Below, in pieces: positions 40,290-49,014 of a stretch of DNA of 64,000 nt. Each line of letters opens with the position of its first letter. Position 1 is the stretch's first letter. The position numbers and the translations under genes were made by a program. The stretch comes from Acidobacteriota bacterium (lineage in GTDB: Bacteria; Acidobacteriota; Thermoanaerobaculia; Multivoradales; JAHEKO01), in assembly GCA_029862975.1 (NCBI GenBank), contig JAOTWP010000006.1, positions 1 through 64,000 on the forward strand. Reading direction: 5' to 3'. The notes under the pieces are model-generated. The model saw nothing but the letters and a program-made list of their open reading frames with translations. It was not told the origin of the DNA and did no database searches.

Positions 40290-40454
40290 GATTCGCCCCC
40301 TTTTCCGCCGGCAGGACCTTCGCCAGGACCCCCGGCAGGATCTACAGAGTCCCTCCGCGACCGGTGCCGCGTCAAGCCGCGAGCGCGATCGGTTATGCTC
40401 CGGCGACGACGGCCAGCAGCAGTGCATCGAGGTCCTTTCGATTCGAGGTGCGGA

Positions 40455-41003
40455 TTGTCCGACCGGAGCAGGCAGGGACGAGGACTCCTCGGGCGCCTGA
40501 AAGGCGCGCTGGGAGAGAGCCCGCCGGCGAGCGCCCCCGAGCGCCGTGCGAGCAAGCGGGTCAAGCTGCCCATTCCCGTGCAGCTCGAGATCGAGGGCGG
40601 CGAGCCAATGGAGCGGCGCCTCCGCGACATCAGCCAGCAGGGGCTGTGCATCGAGGCGATCGACGGCGGGCGGCCGGGGCAGACCGTCACCGTGCGCTTC
40701 CAGGGCTACCCGGACGTCTGCGACCCGTTCGTCCTCTCGGGAGCGATCGTCCGGATCGGCGACGAGCAGCCGCCGGCGCTCGTGATCAACATCGATCGCC
40801 AGCGCACGCCTCCCGAGGCGCTGAACCAGTACCGCGCCCTCGTCCTGCACTACATCCGCCACAAGCCGCTCCTCGACGAGCTCGGACGCGGCTACTTCGA
40901 AGGCCACTGCGTGTCGTGCGACTGGATCGGCCGGGTCGGAGCCAGGAAGCCCACCTGCGCGCGCTGCGGCGACACGGTCGTGCCGGTCGGCCTCGAGCGC
41001 TAG
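40455..41003 (+). CDS. PilZ domain protein with C-terminal zinc ribbon
   Basis: This protein has about 182 residues if translation starts at TTG 40455 (AGGTG upstream); ATG 40395 would add 20 residues. The PilZ c-di-GMP signature is present: ERRASKRVKLPIPVQLEI supplies the R-x3-R motif and RDISQQGLCIEA supplies the D-x-S-x2-G motif about 30 residues on. The last 45 residues have CVSCDWIG and CARCGDTVV, two CxxC knuckles forming a zinc ribbon. A PilZ domain joined to a zinc ribbon is an uncommon pairing and suggests a c-di-GMP-responsive adaptor that binds nucleic acid or protein. Followed directly by a PIN-domain remnant. Confidence 0.82.
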   Translation: MSDRSRQGRGLLGRLKGALGESPPASAPERRASKRVKLPIPVQLEIEGGEPMERRLRDISQQGLCIEAIDGGRPGQTVTVRFQGYPDVCDPFVLSGAIVRIGDEQPPALVINIDRQRTPPEALNQYRALVLHYIRHKPLLDELGRGYFEGHCVSCDWIGRVGARKPTCARCGDTVVPVGLER

Positions 41004-41004
41004 C

Positions 41005-41163
41005 AGCGCCGTCGAGCGCGCGCTGCGTTTCGAGATCTCCTACTGGGACGGCGCCGTCGTGGCGGCGGCCGAATCGCTGGGCGCGACCGTGCTCACCACG
41101 GCAGACCTGAGTCACGGCCGGCGCTACGGCGCCGTCACGATCGAGAATCCGTTCCCCGGCTGA
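41005..41163 (+). pseudogene. VapC (PIN-domain) toxin remnant 1, C-terminal end only
   Basis: The frame ending at TGA 41161 reads LRFEISYWDGAVVAAA, then GATVLTTADLSHGRRYG, then VTIENPF. This is the typical last 50 residues of a VapC/PIN RNase: the S-Y-W-D-A helix with a catalytic Asp, then L-x-T-x-D-L-x-H-G and a terminal NPF. No start codon or N-terminal PIN segment precedes it; upstream sequence in that frame is the PilZ gene read out of frame. It is therefore a decayed fragment, not an active toxin. Confidence 0.7.
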
Positions 41164-41184
41164 CTCCGCGCCCGCCTTGGCGCG

Positions 41185-42348
41185 CTACGGGAACGGGACG
41201 AAGTCCTCCACGATGTCCACCCAGAACGGCCGCGGCACCAGGAAGTCTCCCGTCCACACGTCGAGCGGCACGCCGTCGGCGTCGCCGAGATAGAAGGTCG
41301 GCCGCTGGAGCGCCGTGTGCTCGTCGTCGCCGCTCCGGATGAACGTCTTGTAGCGGTCCGGGTAGAGGTCGTTGAGCGCTCCGTGTTCCGTCAGGAGGAG
41401 GTCCCGGTACTCGGCCTGGGTCGCGACGTTGAGAAAGAAACGGTTCGTCTCGTCGGCGTCGGTGCTGTAGAAGGACTCGAGGATCGTCGAGTCGTTGGCG
41501 AGGCGCCAGTGGATGATCTCCGTGGACTGGCCCAGGTCGCTGCAATCCGTGCAGCTGGCCGGAAAGAACTGCCCGAACTGCCAGTCGTCGGCGCGCGCCT
41601 GGATGGCGCCGACCTCGTCGAGGTTGATCGCCACCGGGCCGGCGTCGTTGAAGACCCTCAGCTTGGTGTTGTTGCCGTACAGGAACCGGGCCAGGAACGG
41701 CGCGAACGCGGCGGCGCCGACGCCGCCGGCGCTGGAGCCGGCGAGCAGGATCCGGCTCGGATGCGAGAACTTGGCTTGCGCCAGATCCATGGCGGCCGAG
41801 AGGTTGCGCAGACCGCGGTGGAAGCGGAAACCGCCCGGGAAGTCCGGATCGAAGACGACGTTGTCGCCCGTGAAGACCGAGCCGTCGCAGTAGGGCACGT
41901 ACACGATGGAATAGTCCCCTACCGGATTGGGAAGGACCTCGGTCCCGGTGTCGAAGGAGTCCACCCAGATTCCGGAGTGCGGCCCCGCCAGCGGCGGCGG
42001 CAGGACGTCGGCGAAGACGTTGCAGAAATAGAAGCCCTGCCAGCAGGCGCCGCCGCCCTGGAGGAGGATCATCAGCTTGGCGGGATTCTGGCTCTTGGTG
42101 AACACCCTGAACGGGGTGCCGGCGATGCACAGCGGGCCGTTGCCGCCGTCGGGGTCGTAGGTGTGCCGGACCCAGCCGTCACCGACGTCCTCCGACAGAG
42201 CCGGAGTGAACTGGCCGAGGTACTTGTCGACTCCGGCGTCGGCGAGCTCCTCGCGAGCCTGATTGTTGAGACCCTGCTTCGGACCCGCGCCGACGAACAG
42301 AACCGCCGCGACCAGCAGACTGAAGCACCGCAACCTACTCGACCTCAT
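41185..42348 (-). CDS. Pectin acetylesterase/Notum family hydrolase, exported
   Basis: This 387-residue protein has a signal peptide (CFSLLVAAVLFVGAG). Alpha/beta-hydrolase elements match the PAE/Notum family: LMILLQGGGACWQGFYFCN (oxyanion region), VYVPYCDGSVFTGDN, the nucleophile motif GSSAGG near residue 200 (G-x-S-x-G), a C-T-D-C pair, and a DDEHTALQRP region late in the protein that supplies an Asp and a His. It should deacylate an ester substrate outside the cytoplasm; plant pectin is only one possibility, since bacterial members act on varied acyl esters. Start ATG 42348 follows a GGGGGG run. Confidence 0.85.
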   Translation of the reverse strand: MRSSRLRCFSLLVAAVLFVGAGPKQGLNNQAREELADAGVDKYLGQFTPALSEDVGDGWVRHTYDPDGGNGPLCIAGTPFRVFTKSQNPAKLMILLQGGGACWQGFYFCNVFADVLPPPLAGPHSGIWVDSFDTGTEVLPNPVGDYSIVYVPYCDGSVFTGDNVVFDPDFPGGFRFHRGLRNLSAAMDLAQAKFSHPSRILLAGSSAGGVGAAAFAPFLARFLYGNNTKLRVFNDAGPVAINLDEVGAIQARADDWQFGQFFPASCTDCSDLGQSTEIIHWRLANDSTILESFYSTDADETNRFFLNVATQAEYRDLLLTEHGALNDLYPDRYKTFIRSGDDEHTALQRPTFYLGDADGVPLDVWTGDFLVPRPFWVDIVEDFVPFP

Positions 42349-42548
42349 GGCTTCCCCCCCTCTTGGATCGACCGGACGACCGGCGCCCCGTCCACGCCAT
42401 CGGAGTGCAGGGACGGCGACGCGTCGTGGTCTTCTTGTGCGCGCAGTCTAGCAGGCCGGCTCCCGTTGCCGGCGACACCTCGCTCCGGAGTCCGGAATCG
42501 TGCCGCTGGCGATCCGCTGACGCCGCGCCGGCCCCGGCGGCCGGCGGC

Positions 42549-43025
42549 TCAGGCGGTCTGCGGCGGCTCCGCGAAGGCGATCACCTTGGGCTGCGCCAGG
42601 CGCTCGAAGTCGCGGTAGGCCATGCGGATGAGCTCCGCGTGGGTGCCGGCGTTGAAGGCGATCTCCTCGTCTTCCGCCAGGGTGCGGTCGACGAACACCT
42701 CCATCCCGTAGAGGTTGCCGAACGGCGGCATGGCCCCCGTCTGGCACTCGGGGAAGAGCCGCTCGAAGTCCTCCTCCCCGGCGAGCGCGGCCTTGGCCGC
42801 GCCCGTTGCCTCGCGCAGGCGGTCGAACTCGACCATGAGGGTGGCCGGCAGGACCGCCATGGCCATCCGGCCGTCGAGCTTGACCATCACCGTCTTGGCG
42901 ATCTCCTTGCCCGTGATGTGGGCCGAGGCCGCGATCTCCTGCGCCGTATACGCCGTCGAGTGCGAGATCGACACGTACTTGACCTTCTCACGCTCCAGGA
43001 GCTCCTTGAGCTTGGCTACCGCCAT
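42549..43025 (-). CDS. YbaK/ProX-type aminoacyl-tRNA deacylase
   Basis: This 158-residue protein starts at ATG 43025, four bases after GGAGGT; GTG 43031 overlaps that site. The YbaK fold is recognised from the Lys of GKEIAKTVMVKLDG, the AVLPATLMVEFDRLREATG strand-helix, the GAMPPFGNLYGMEVFVD loop and the FNAGTHAELIRM ending. Such enzymes hydrolyse misacylated tRNAs in trans, for example Cys- or Ala-tRNAPro. The N-terminal extension with AYTAQEIAAS is usual for stand-alone members. It may be co-transcribed with the ligase fusion upstream on the same strand, about 98 bases away. Confidence 0.87.
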   Translation of the reverse strand: MAVAKLKELLEREKVKYVSISHSTAYTAQEIAASAHITGKEIAKTVMVKLDGRMAMAVLPATLMVEFDRLREATGAAKAALAGEEDFERLFPECQTGAMPPFGNLYGMEVFVDRTLAEDEEIAFNAGTHAELIRMAYRDFERLAQPKVIAFAEPPQTA

Positions 43026-43123
43026 GGGCACCTCCGTTTCGGCCTCACCCTAATCCGCTCGCCGCGCGGGCGCACCGCCCGACCGGGTGGCCCGGCGTCC
43101 CGGACCTCCCCCCGCGCGGACCT

Positions 43124-45955
43124 TCAGGCCAGGTCGGGCTCGCCGCAGTGGCGCAGGATCTCGGCGCGCACGGCGTCGCGCAGCCGGGCCGCGGCCGCCA
43201 GGTCGGCGCCGTCGGGGGCGATCGGCGGCCGGATGACGACGTTCACCGCGCCGCGGCGCGGGAACCACTTGTTCCCGCGCAGCAGCGAGCGGGTGCCGCG
43301 AATGGCGATCGGCGCCACGGGCGTGCCGGTGCGGGCCGCCAGCAGGAAGCCGCCGAGGCGGAAGGGGCGCAGCCCCGGCGCCCGGTCGAACGTCCCTTCG
43401 GGAAACAGCAGGACGGACTGCCCGGCGGCCAGGGTCTCCTGGGCGCGCCGGATGTCCGCGAGGCTCTTGCCGGGATCGAAGCGCTCCACGAAGACGGTGC
43501 CGAGCCGCGCGAGGAGGAGCCGCGCGACGAAGCTGCCCCGCAGCTCGCTCTTCGCCATGAAGGCGGCCTCGGGCGGCAGCGTGGCGGTGAGCGCGAACCC
43601 GTCGAGGTAGCTCGCGTGGTTGGCGGCGACGACGAACGGTCCGCCGGCGGCCAGGTGCTTCTCGCCGGTGACCCGGATGGGCACCGAGGCCAGGCGCGCG
43701 ACGCCGCGGGCGGCGCTGCGCGCCGCCCGGCGACGCCGCGCCAGCCTGGGCAGGAGAGCCACGCCGGCGACGACGGGCACCGCCGCCAGCCCGACGACGA
43801 CCCAGAACCGCCCCGCGTACGCCAGCTCGCGGGCCGCCCCCTTGGCCCGCACCCACTGCGGGCGGGCGCCGGCCCAGGCCAGCCGCGCCACCTGCAGCCA
43901 GACCGGGCCGTGGCGGCGCAGGCGCCCCCCCTCGTAGAGGTCGCGGCCCGCGGCCCGCCGGATCTTGCCGCTCGAGGTCTTCGGCACGGTGTGCGGCGGC
44001 ACCAGCACCACGTCGTCGGCCGGCGTGCCGACGAGATCGACGGCCCGCTCCTGGATCCGCTGGCGCAGCCGCGAGCGGGCCTCCTCGCCGGTCTCGCGGG
44101 TCTCCGCCAGGACGATCAGCCGCTCGGTGCCGGTGGCCTCGTCGGCGCTGCCGAACACCGCCACGCAGCCCTTGCGGACCCCCGCGAGGTCGCCCACCGC
44201 CTCTTCGAGCTCCTCGGGGTAGATGTTGCGGCCGGCGCGGATGATCAGGTCCTTGGCGCGGCCGGTGACGAACAGCTCGCCGCCCGCCAGGTAGCCGAGG
44301 TCCCCCGAGTCGAGCCACTCGCCGTGAAAGAGCCTGGCCGTGGCCGCGGCGTCGCGGTAGTAGCCGCTCGTCGCCGACGGGCCGCGGAACTCGATGCGCC
44401 CCTGCTGGCGCTCGCCGGCCTCGGCACCGGTGGCGTCGACGATGCGGATCTCGTGACCGGGCAGGGCGAAGCCGGCGCCGACGAAGCGCAGGGCGTCGGG
44501 ATCGCCCGCCGCGGCGGGCTCGGCGCGCCCGGCGCGGGCGAGCGCGTCACGCCGCACGGCGTCGACGACGGGGCCGCGGCCGACCGGCGGGAAGGCCAGC
44601 GCCAGCGAGCACTCGGCCAGGCCGTAGACCGGCATCATCGAGCCGGGGCGGTAGCCGTAGCGGGCGAAGCGCTCCGTGAAGCGGCGGACGGTCGCCGCGC
44701 TCACCGGCTCGGCGCCGTTGAGCGAGCCGCGCCAGGAGGACAGGTCGAGGCCCTCGATCTCCGCGTCCTCGACCTTCTCGAGGCACAGCTCGTAGGCGAA
44801 GTTGGGGGCCGCCGACAGCGTCGCGCGGTGGCGATCGACCGCCCACAGCCAGCGCGCCGGGCGGGTCAGGAAGGCGAGCGGCGACATCAGGGCCAGGGGC
44901 ATGGCGTAGTAGAGGCTCCCCATCCAGGCGCCGATGAGCCCCATGTCGTGGTAGAGCGGCAGCCAGCTCGCCACGACGTCCGCCGACGAGAGCTGTGCCG
45001 CCCGGCCGATCGCGCGCAGGTTGGCCAGCAGGTTGGCGTGGGTCAGCACGACCCCCTTCGGAGCCGCCGTGCTGCCGGAGGTGAACTGCAGGAAGGCGAC
45101 GTCGTGCTCGCCCACCGCGGGCACGGCGGGGCGGGCGCCGGCCACCGCGAGCTCGGTCACGGTCACCGTCCGGCGGAGGGTCGGCACGTGGGCCTTCAGC
45201 AGGCGGGCCAGCGGCTGCACCTCGGGGACCGCGATCAGGAAGCGGGCGAGCGCCGTCGACAGGATCCCCGCCTGGCGCCGCAGGTGGTCCTCGATCTGGC
45301 TCGACCGCGCCGGCGGGTAGAGGGGCACCGGCACTCCGCCCGCCAGCAGGACGCCGCAGAACGCCGTGAAGTAGTCGCGGCCGGTCGGCAGCATGAGGCC
45401 GACCGTCTGCGCCGGCTCGAGACCGAGCTCCTGCAGGCCGGCGGCGACCTCGAGGGCGCTGGACCGCAGGGCCCCGTAGGTGACCTCCTGGCTGCCGCCG
45501 TCGCTCCCCAGGAGCGTGATGTGACGCCGCCCGGCGTGGTGGGCGACGTGCCACTCCAGCACCTCGAGGAGGGTGCGCGAGCGCTCGGGAGCGGGCTCGG
45601 CGGCGCCGGGGGCCTCCTCCTCGGCGGCCCTCGAGGGGGCCGCCGGGGCCGCGGGACCCGCGGCCCCGAGCACCGCCCGCAGCAGATCGCGCGGCGTCTC
45701 CGCGGCCGCCACCACCCCCTCCGGCAGCCCGACGTCGAACGCCTTTTCGAGCCGGCCGACGAGCTCGATCCGCCCCAGGCTGTCGAGCGCCAGATCGCGA
45801 TCGAGCGAGCTGTCGAGCGTCGGCCGCTGGCCGGCGGCGCCGGGATGAAGCTCCGCGACGACCTCGCCAACGATCGCGAGGAGCTCCTCGCCGCCCACGA
45901 GGCGCTTTCCGGGATCCCCGCTCTCCCCCGGCGACACGGTCGGCCGCTCGGTCAT
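43124..45955 (-). CDS. ACP-acyl:AMP ligase-PlsC acyltransferase three-domain fusion
   Basis: This 943-residue protein starts at ATG 45955. Domain order: an acyl carrier domain (residues about 25-95) with the phosphopantetheine site DLALDSLGR (Ser about 57); an adenylating domain (about 125-690) with FTSGSTAAPKGVVLTH near 290, LPLYHDMGLIG, YGLAECSLAL and the late Lys region VPKTSSGKIRR; a hydrophobic membrane segment near 720; and a PlsC/1-acylglycerol-phosphate acyltransferase domain with NHASYLDG (H-x4-D) near 778 and FPEGTFDR. It resembles FadD/FAAL enzymes that load fatty acids on ACP. Carrying loader, carrier and transferase together, it could activate a free fatty acid and pass it to a lipid acceptor without CoA. 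Confidence 0.9.
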   Translation of the reverse strand: MTERPTVSPGESGDPGKRLVGGEELLAIVGEVVAELHPGAAGQRPTLDSSLDRDLALDSLGRIELVGRLEKAFDVGLPEGVVAAAETPRDLLRAVLGAAGPAAPAAPSRAAEEEAPGAAEPAPERSRTLLEVLEWHVAHHAGRRHITLLGSDGGSQEVTYGALRSSALEVAAGLQELGLEPAQTVGLMLPTGRDYFTAFCGVLLAGGVPVPLYPPARSSQIEDHLRRQAGILSTALARFLIAVPEVQPLARLLKAHVPTLRRTVTVTELAVAGARPAVPAVGEHDVAFLQFTSGSTAAPKGVVLTHANLLANLRAIGRAAQLSSADVVASWLPLYHDMGLIGAWMGSLYYAMPLALMSPLAFLTRPARWLWAVDRHRATLSAAPNFAYELCLEKVEDAEIEGLDLSSWRGSLNGAEPVSAATVRRFTERFARYGYRPGSMMPVYGLAECSLALAFPPVGRGPVVDAVRRDALARAGRAEPAAAGDPDALRFVGAGFALPGHEIRIVDATGAEAGERQQGRIEFRGPSATSGYYRDAAATARLFHGEWLDSGDLGYLAGGELFVTGRAKDLIIRAGRNIYPEELEEAVGDLAGVRKGCVAVFGSADEATGTERLIVLAETRETGEEARSRLRQRIQERAVDLVGTPADDVVLVPPHTVPKTSSGKIRRAAGRDLYEGGRLRRHGPVWLQVARLAWAGARPQWVRAKGAARELAYAGRFWVVVGLAAVPVVAGVALLPRLARRRRAARSAARGVARLASVPIRVTGEKHLAAGGPFVVAANHASYLDGFALTATLPPEAAFMAKSELRGSFVARLLLARLGTVFVERFDPGKSLADIRRAQETLAAGQSVLLFPEGTFDRAPGLRPFRLGGFLLAARTGTPVAPIAIRGTRSLLRGNKWFPRRGAVNVVIRPPIAPDGADLAAAARLRDAVRAEILRHCGEPDLA

Positions 45956-46046
45956 CGCACCACCACCATAGCGCGCGCGGCGGCCCGCGGCGAGCGGTCC
46001 GCCCGCCCTCTCCTCTCCCGATCTGGATCGGCCCTGACGGGGTGAC

Positions 46047-46073
46047 GCCTCTTGCCAAGCGCGGGCAAGAGGC
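46047..46073. promoter_or_regulatory. Perfect 10-bp inverted repeat in divergent promoter region
   Basis: GCCTCTTGCC, a 7-base loop, then GGCAAGAGGC. It lies in the 45956-46160 interval between the ligase fusion (minus) and the dihaem protein (plus), where both promoters must lie, so an operator is more likely than a terminator. No U-tract follows on either side. Confidence 0.5.
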
Positions 46074-46160
46074 TCAAGATCAAGGGTTGAGAGACTGCTC
46101 CCGTTCCCGTCCGCGGACGGGGCCTCTGGGAGAGCGCGCCGGCGGCGCCGAGGAGGAGAG

Positions 46161-48104
46161 ATGAAGTCTTCCGTGCTCATGGTCTTCGCAGCTTTCCTAG
46201 CGGGTGCGACGCTGCTCGCGGCGCCCGGTCTTGCCCAGCTCGGCGAGCGCCCCGGAACGTCCGTCGACACGTCCCTCGGGTTCAAGGACCTCACCGGACT
46301 GTCGATCAAGACGCCGCGCACGCGCATCGTCCACACCACCCAGCCGCTGCCGCCGGGCGGCTCGATGTACTTCCAGGTCTACGATCCGTTCCTCGCCTTC
46401 AAGATGGGCAAGGACCTGACGCAGCGCGAGTTCCGGCCGCGGGACGGCGTCTTCGCCGCCGGCATCTCCAACTTCAAGGGCCTGCTCAGCGACGGCGAGA
46501 CGCCCGCGATCATCGGTAACGACCAGGTCTCGTGCGGCGGCTGCCACGCGCTGCCGTATCGCGACGCGGGCGCCGGGACCAATTTCGCCAAGAAGTCCGG
46601 TCTGGGCCGCAACGCGACGCACTTCTTCGGCTCCGGCATCCAGGAGATGCTGGCCTGGCAGATCCGCCAGAAGATGATGCAGCAGATCGACACCAATCGG
46701 AACAACTTCGTCGACCTCTCCGAGCTCAGCTCCGAGCACGTCTACGTCTCGCCGGCGCCGAGACCGGCCGCCAAGGCGATCGACTTCGGCTCCTCGGGCG
46801 ACGCCGACGGCGACGGCCAGCCCGATCTCAACAACATCTTCCGGGTCTGGTACGTGGATGCCGGCGGCAGCGTGCTGCCCGGGGCGACGAGCCTCGACGA
46901 CCCCGGCGTCGGAGGCTACAACTTCATCCTCGAGGTCTTCGGCTGGGGCGAGCAGCGGTTCAATCTCAACACCACGAACCGGGTGTTCGCCTGGGATCCC
47001 CTCGTGGCCCACGGCGGGCTCGAGGCCCACGATCCGACGACGGCTTACGATCCCGACAACGACGGCTGGAGCCAGGTGTCCAACGCCGGCTGTCAGCAAT
47101 CCTGGATCGGCCACGTTCCGCCGGACCCGGGCACCGAGCTCAACTCCGTCGGGCTCTCGCTCGACGATCCCGACGGCGACGGCTCGATCCACGAGATCAG
47201 CGAGGGCGACCTCGACCTGATGGAGTGGTACATGATCAACAGCCCGCGCCCGGCCATGGGAGAGCAGACCGCGGCCACCGCCGAAGGCGCCCGCGTCTTC
47301 AACGCTCTCGGCTGCGCCGAATGCCACGTCCACACCTGGCTGATCGAAGCGGCCGACCCGGGCAACCCCGACATCCACAAGCGCTACAACGGCGACCTGC
47401 GCTTCTTCGACCTCGACGTGCGGTACAACGACGCGACGGCGCGTCTCGAAGGCTCCCTGACGCCTCTCTACACGGTCGACGGCGACGGCCGGCACTTCCC
47501 GAACCGGTCCTCGTTCCTCGTCCGGGGCATCGGCACCGACTTCCGGCACCACGAGATGGGGCCGGGCTTCACGGATCAGCAGTACGACGGCGGCCTGGTC
47601 ACGGCCTTCCGCACCGGCCTCCTATGGGGCAACGGCGCCACCGGCTTCCCCTGGGGCCACGACGGCAAGTCGATGACCCTCGACGACGTCATCCGGCGCC
47701 ATGGCGGCGAGGCGCAAGCGGCCCGCGACGCCTACGTAGCAGCTCCGGAGGGCCGGCGCGCGGCCCTGATCGCCTACCTGATGTCGCATCTGCTCTATCC
47801 GACAGACCAGGTGCCGACCGACGTCGACGGCGACGGCGCGATCTCGGACCACTTCGTGGTCGCCGGCGAGGACACGGGCGTCGAGCGCTTCAACCCGGAG
47901 TGGCTCTTCAAGGTGCCCGGCGAGATCGAAGGCCTGGTGGCCAATCCGCAGGGGGTCCTCGTGCGCTCCGACGCCCTGGTCAACGTCGGCGAGGCCTACG
48001 GGCTCGACCTGGAGTACCTGCTCGACTCCGACCTCGACGGCTTCGCCGACGTGCAGGACGAGTGCCCGCTCACGACGGGCTACAAGGACGGCTGCTCGAG
48101 CTGA
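46161..48104 (+). CDS. Exported dihaem cytochrome, di-haem oxidoreductase-like, with Ca-binding loops
   Basis: This 647-residue protein has a signal peptide (to LLAAPGLAQ) and GGAGGAGAG before ATG 46161. Two haem sites are present, CGGCH near residue 127 and CAECH near 390. The second lies in a cytochrome-c-like block (GARVFNALGCAECHVHTW) typical of DUF1111/di-haem oxidoreductases related to dihaem peroxidases. Several Asp-rich loops (DTNRNNFVDL, DADGDGQPDL, DPDGDGS, DVDGDGA, DSDLDGFADVQDECP) resemble EF-hand or thrombospondin type 3 calcium sites; the last, followed by CP and GC, is a common secreted-protein ending. It is periplasmic or surface-exposed; the substrate is unknown. Confidence 0.85.
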   Translation: MKSSVLMVFAAFLAGATLLAAPGLAQLGERPGTSVDTSLGFKDLTGLSIKTPRTRIVHTTQPLPPGGSMYFQVYDPFLAFKMGKDLTQREFRPRDGVFAAGISNFKGLLSDGETPAIIGNDQVSCGGCHALPYRDAGAGTNFAKKSGLGRNATHFFGSGIQEMLAWQIRQKMMQQIDTNRNNFVDLSELSSEHVYVSPAPRPAAKAIDFGSSGDADGDGQPDLNNIFRVWYVDAGGSVLPGATSLDDPGVGGYNFILEVFGWGEQRFNLNTTNRVFAWDPLVAHGGLEAHDPTTAYDPDNDGWSQVSNAGCQQSWIGHVPPDPGTELNSVGLSLDDPDGDGSIHEISEGDLDLMEWYMINSPRPAMGEQTAATAEGARVFNALGCAECHVHTWLIEAADPGNPDIHKRYNGDLRFFDLDVRYNDATARLEGSLTPLYTVDGDGRHFPNRSSFLVRGIGTDFRHHEMGPGFTDQQYDGGLVTAFRTGLLWGNGATGFPWGHDGKSMTLDDVIRRHGGEAQAARDAYVAAPEGRRAALIAYLMSHLLYPTDQVPTDVDGDGAISDHFVVAGEDTGVERFNPEWLFKVPGEIEGLVANPQGVLVRSDALVNVGEAYGLDLEYLLDSDLDGFADVQDECPLTTGYKDGCSS

Positions 48105-48149
48105 GGAACCGCCCTCCGGGAGGGTGACGGAAAGCGTCTCCCGACGCGG

Positions 48150-48284
48150 TTCTCGTCGTCGCCGGTCCTCCACCCCGATCCCGCGGATCGCATCCTCGTC
48201 GCCACCGCGCTCTCCCTCGGAGCCCGGCTGGTCACCCGGGATCGCGGGCTGCGGGCCTATCCCGGAATCGAGACCGTCTGGTAG
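48150..48284 (+). pseudogene. VapC (PIN-domain) toxin remnant 2, C-terminal end only
   Basis: The frame ending at TAG 48282 reads VLHPDPADRILVATAL, then GARLVTRDRGLRAYPGIETVW. This is the characteristic end of a VapC of the Phd-VapC subgroup (H-x-D-P-x-D-R-x-L-V-A-T-A, L-V-T-R-D, A-Y-P-G-V-x-T-V-W). No N-terminal half, start codon or antitoxin precedes it. It has a different subtype from the remnant at 41005, so the two losses are independent. Confidence 0.72.
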
Positions 48285-48294
48285 GAGCTCGGGC

Positions 48295-48708
48295 TCAGAT
48301 TCCGAGCGCCTCGGCGGCGGTCGCCACGTCCTGCTCCCGCAGGTAGATCACGTAGCCGTAGCCTCCGCGACCGTCCGCCACGCCGCCCGACGCCGAGACG
48401 TTGACGCCGGCCTCGAAGAGCAGCCGGTGGATCTCGGCCAGGGCGCCGAGCTCGTCGTCGCCCTGGATGAGGAGAGCGTGATGGGGCCCGTTGAGCACCA
48501 GGCCCTTCTCCGCCGTCACCTGAGCCAGGAGATCGGCGCTCTCCGGGAACAGGACGAGCTGGGTCTGCTCGACCCCCGCGGGGACCGCGTTGAAGGCCAG
48601 CAGGTTGACGCCCGCCGCTCCCAGGCGGGAGAGCATCCCGTACGCCTCTCCCGGCTGATCCCGCACCATCGTGTAGAAGTACTCGATCTGACGAATCGTC
48701 CGTCTCAC
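48295..48708 (-). CDS. ACT domain protein
   Basis: This 137-residue protein starts at GTG 48708, with AGGAGGAG upstream. Two ACT-like halves can be traced: residues 5-65 (YFYTMVRDQPGEAYGMLSRLGAAGVNLLAFNAVP) and 75-137 (HHALLIQGDDELGALAEIHRLLFEAGVNVSASGG). Each has the glycine turn and the D-x-x-G-A pattern of small-molecule-binding ACT domains. Stand-alone ACT proteins sense amino acids or related ligands; the ligand is unknown. The stop is ten bases from the PIN remnant on the opposite strand. Confidence 0.8.
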   Translation of the reverse strand: MRRTIRQIEYFYTMVRDQPGEAYGMLSRLGAAGVNLLAFNAVPAGVEQTQLVLFPESADLLAQVTAEKGLVLNGPHHALLIQGDDELGALAEIHRLLFEAGVNVSASGGVADGRGGYGYVIYLREQDVATAAEALGI

Positions 48709-49014
48709 GCCGCTCCTCCTCGATCGCGCTGGCGAGCCGCCGGATCACGGCGCAGCCTGCCCGCGTCACCGCCAGCGACCCCCGGCAACCCGATTCTCGC
48801 CTCGGAGAGAGTATACGCGTCCTCGCGCGGCGGTCCGAGCGGGCGAGGATGGGGCTGTTAGCATGGGCTCGCGCTTCTTCCTCCTCCTGCGCCGGCCCTC
48901 GCCGCAGCCCGCAAGATCGGGGCCGCCCGTGCTCGCCCGGGCGTCGCTCACCCGACGGGCCGACCGACCGCGGCGTCTCGATCCGCCGGCTCGACCTGGA
49001 CCGGGAGCCCCGTC
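48709..49014. other. Divergent intergenic region
   Basis: This is a 306-base interval between the ACT protein (minus) and the methyltransferase (plus). It contains a short palindrome GTATAC (near 48812) and a TTAGCAT sequence near 48857, but no convincing pair of promoter boxes. A 62-codon open frame beginning at 48863 is proline/arginine-rich like out-of-frame GC-rich DNA and is not called. Confidence 0.4.
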
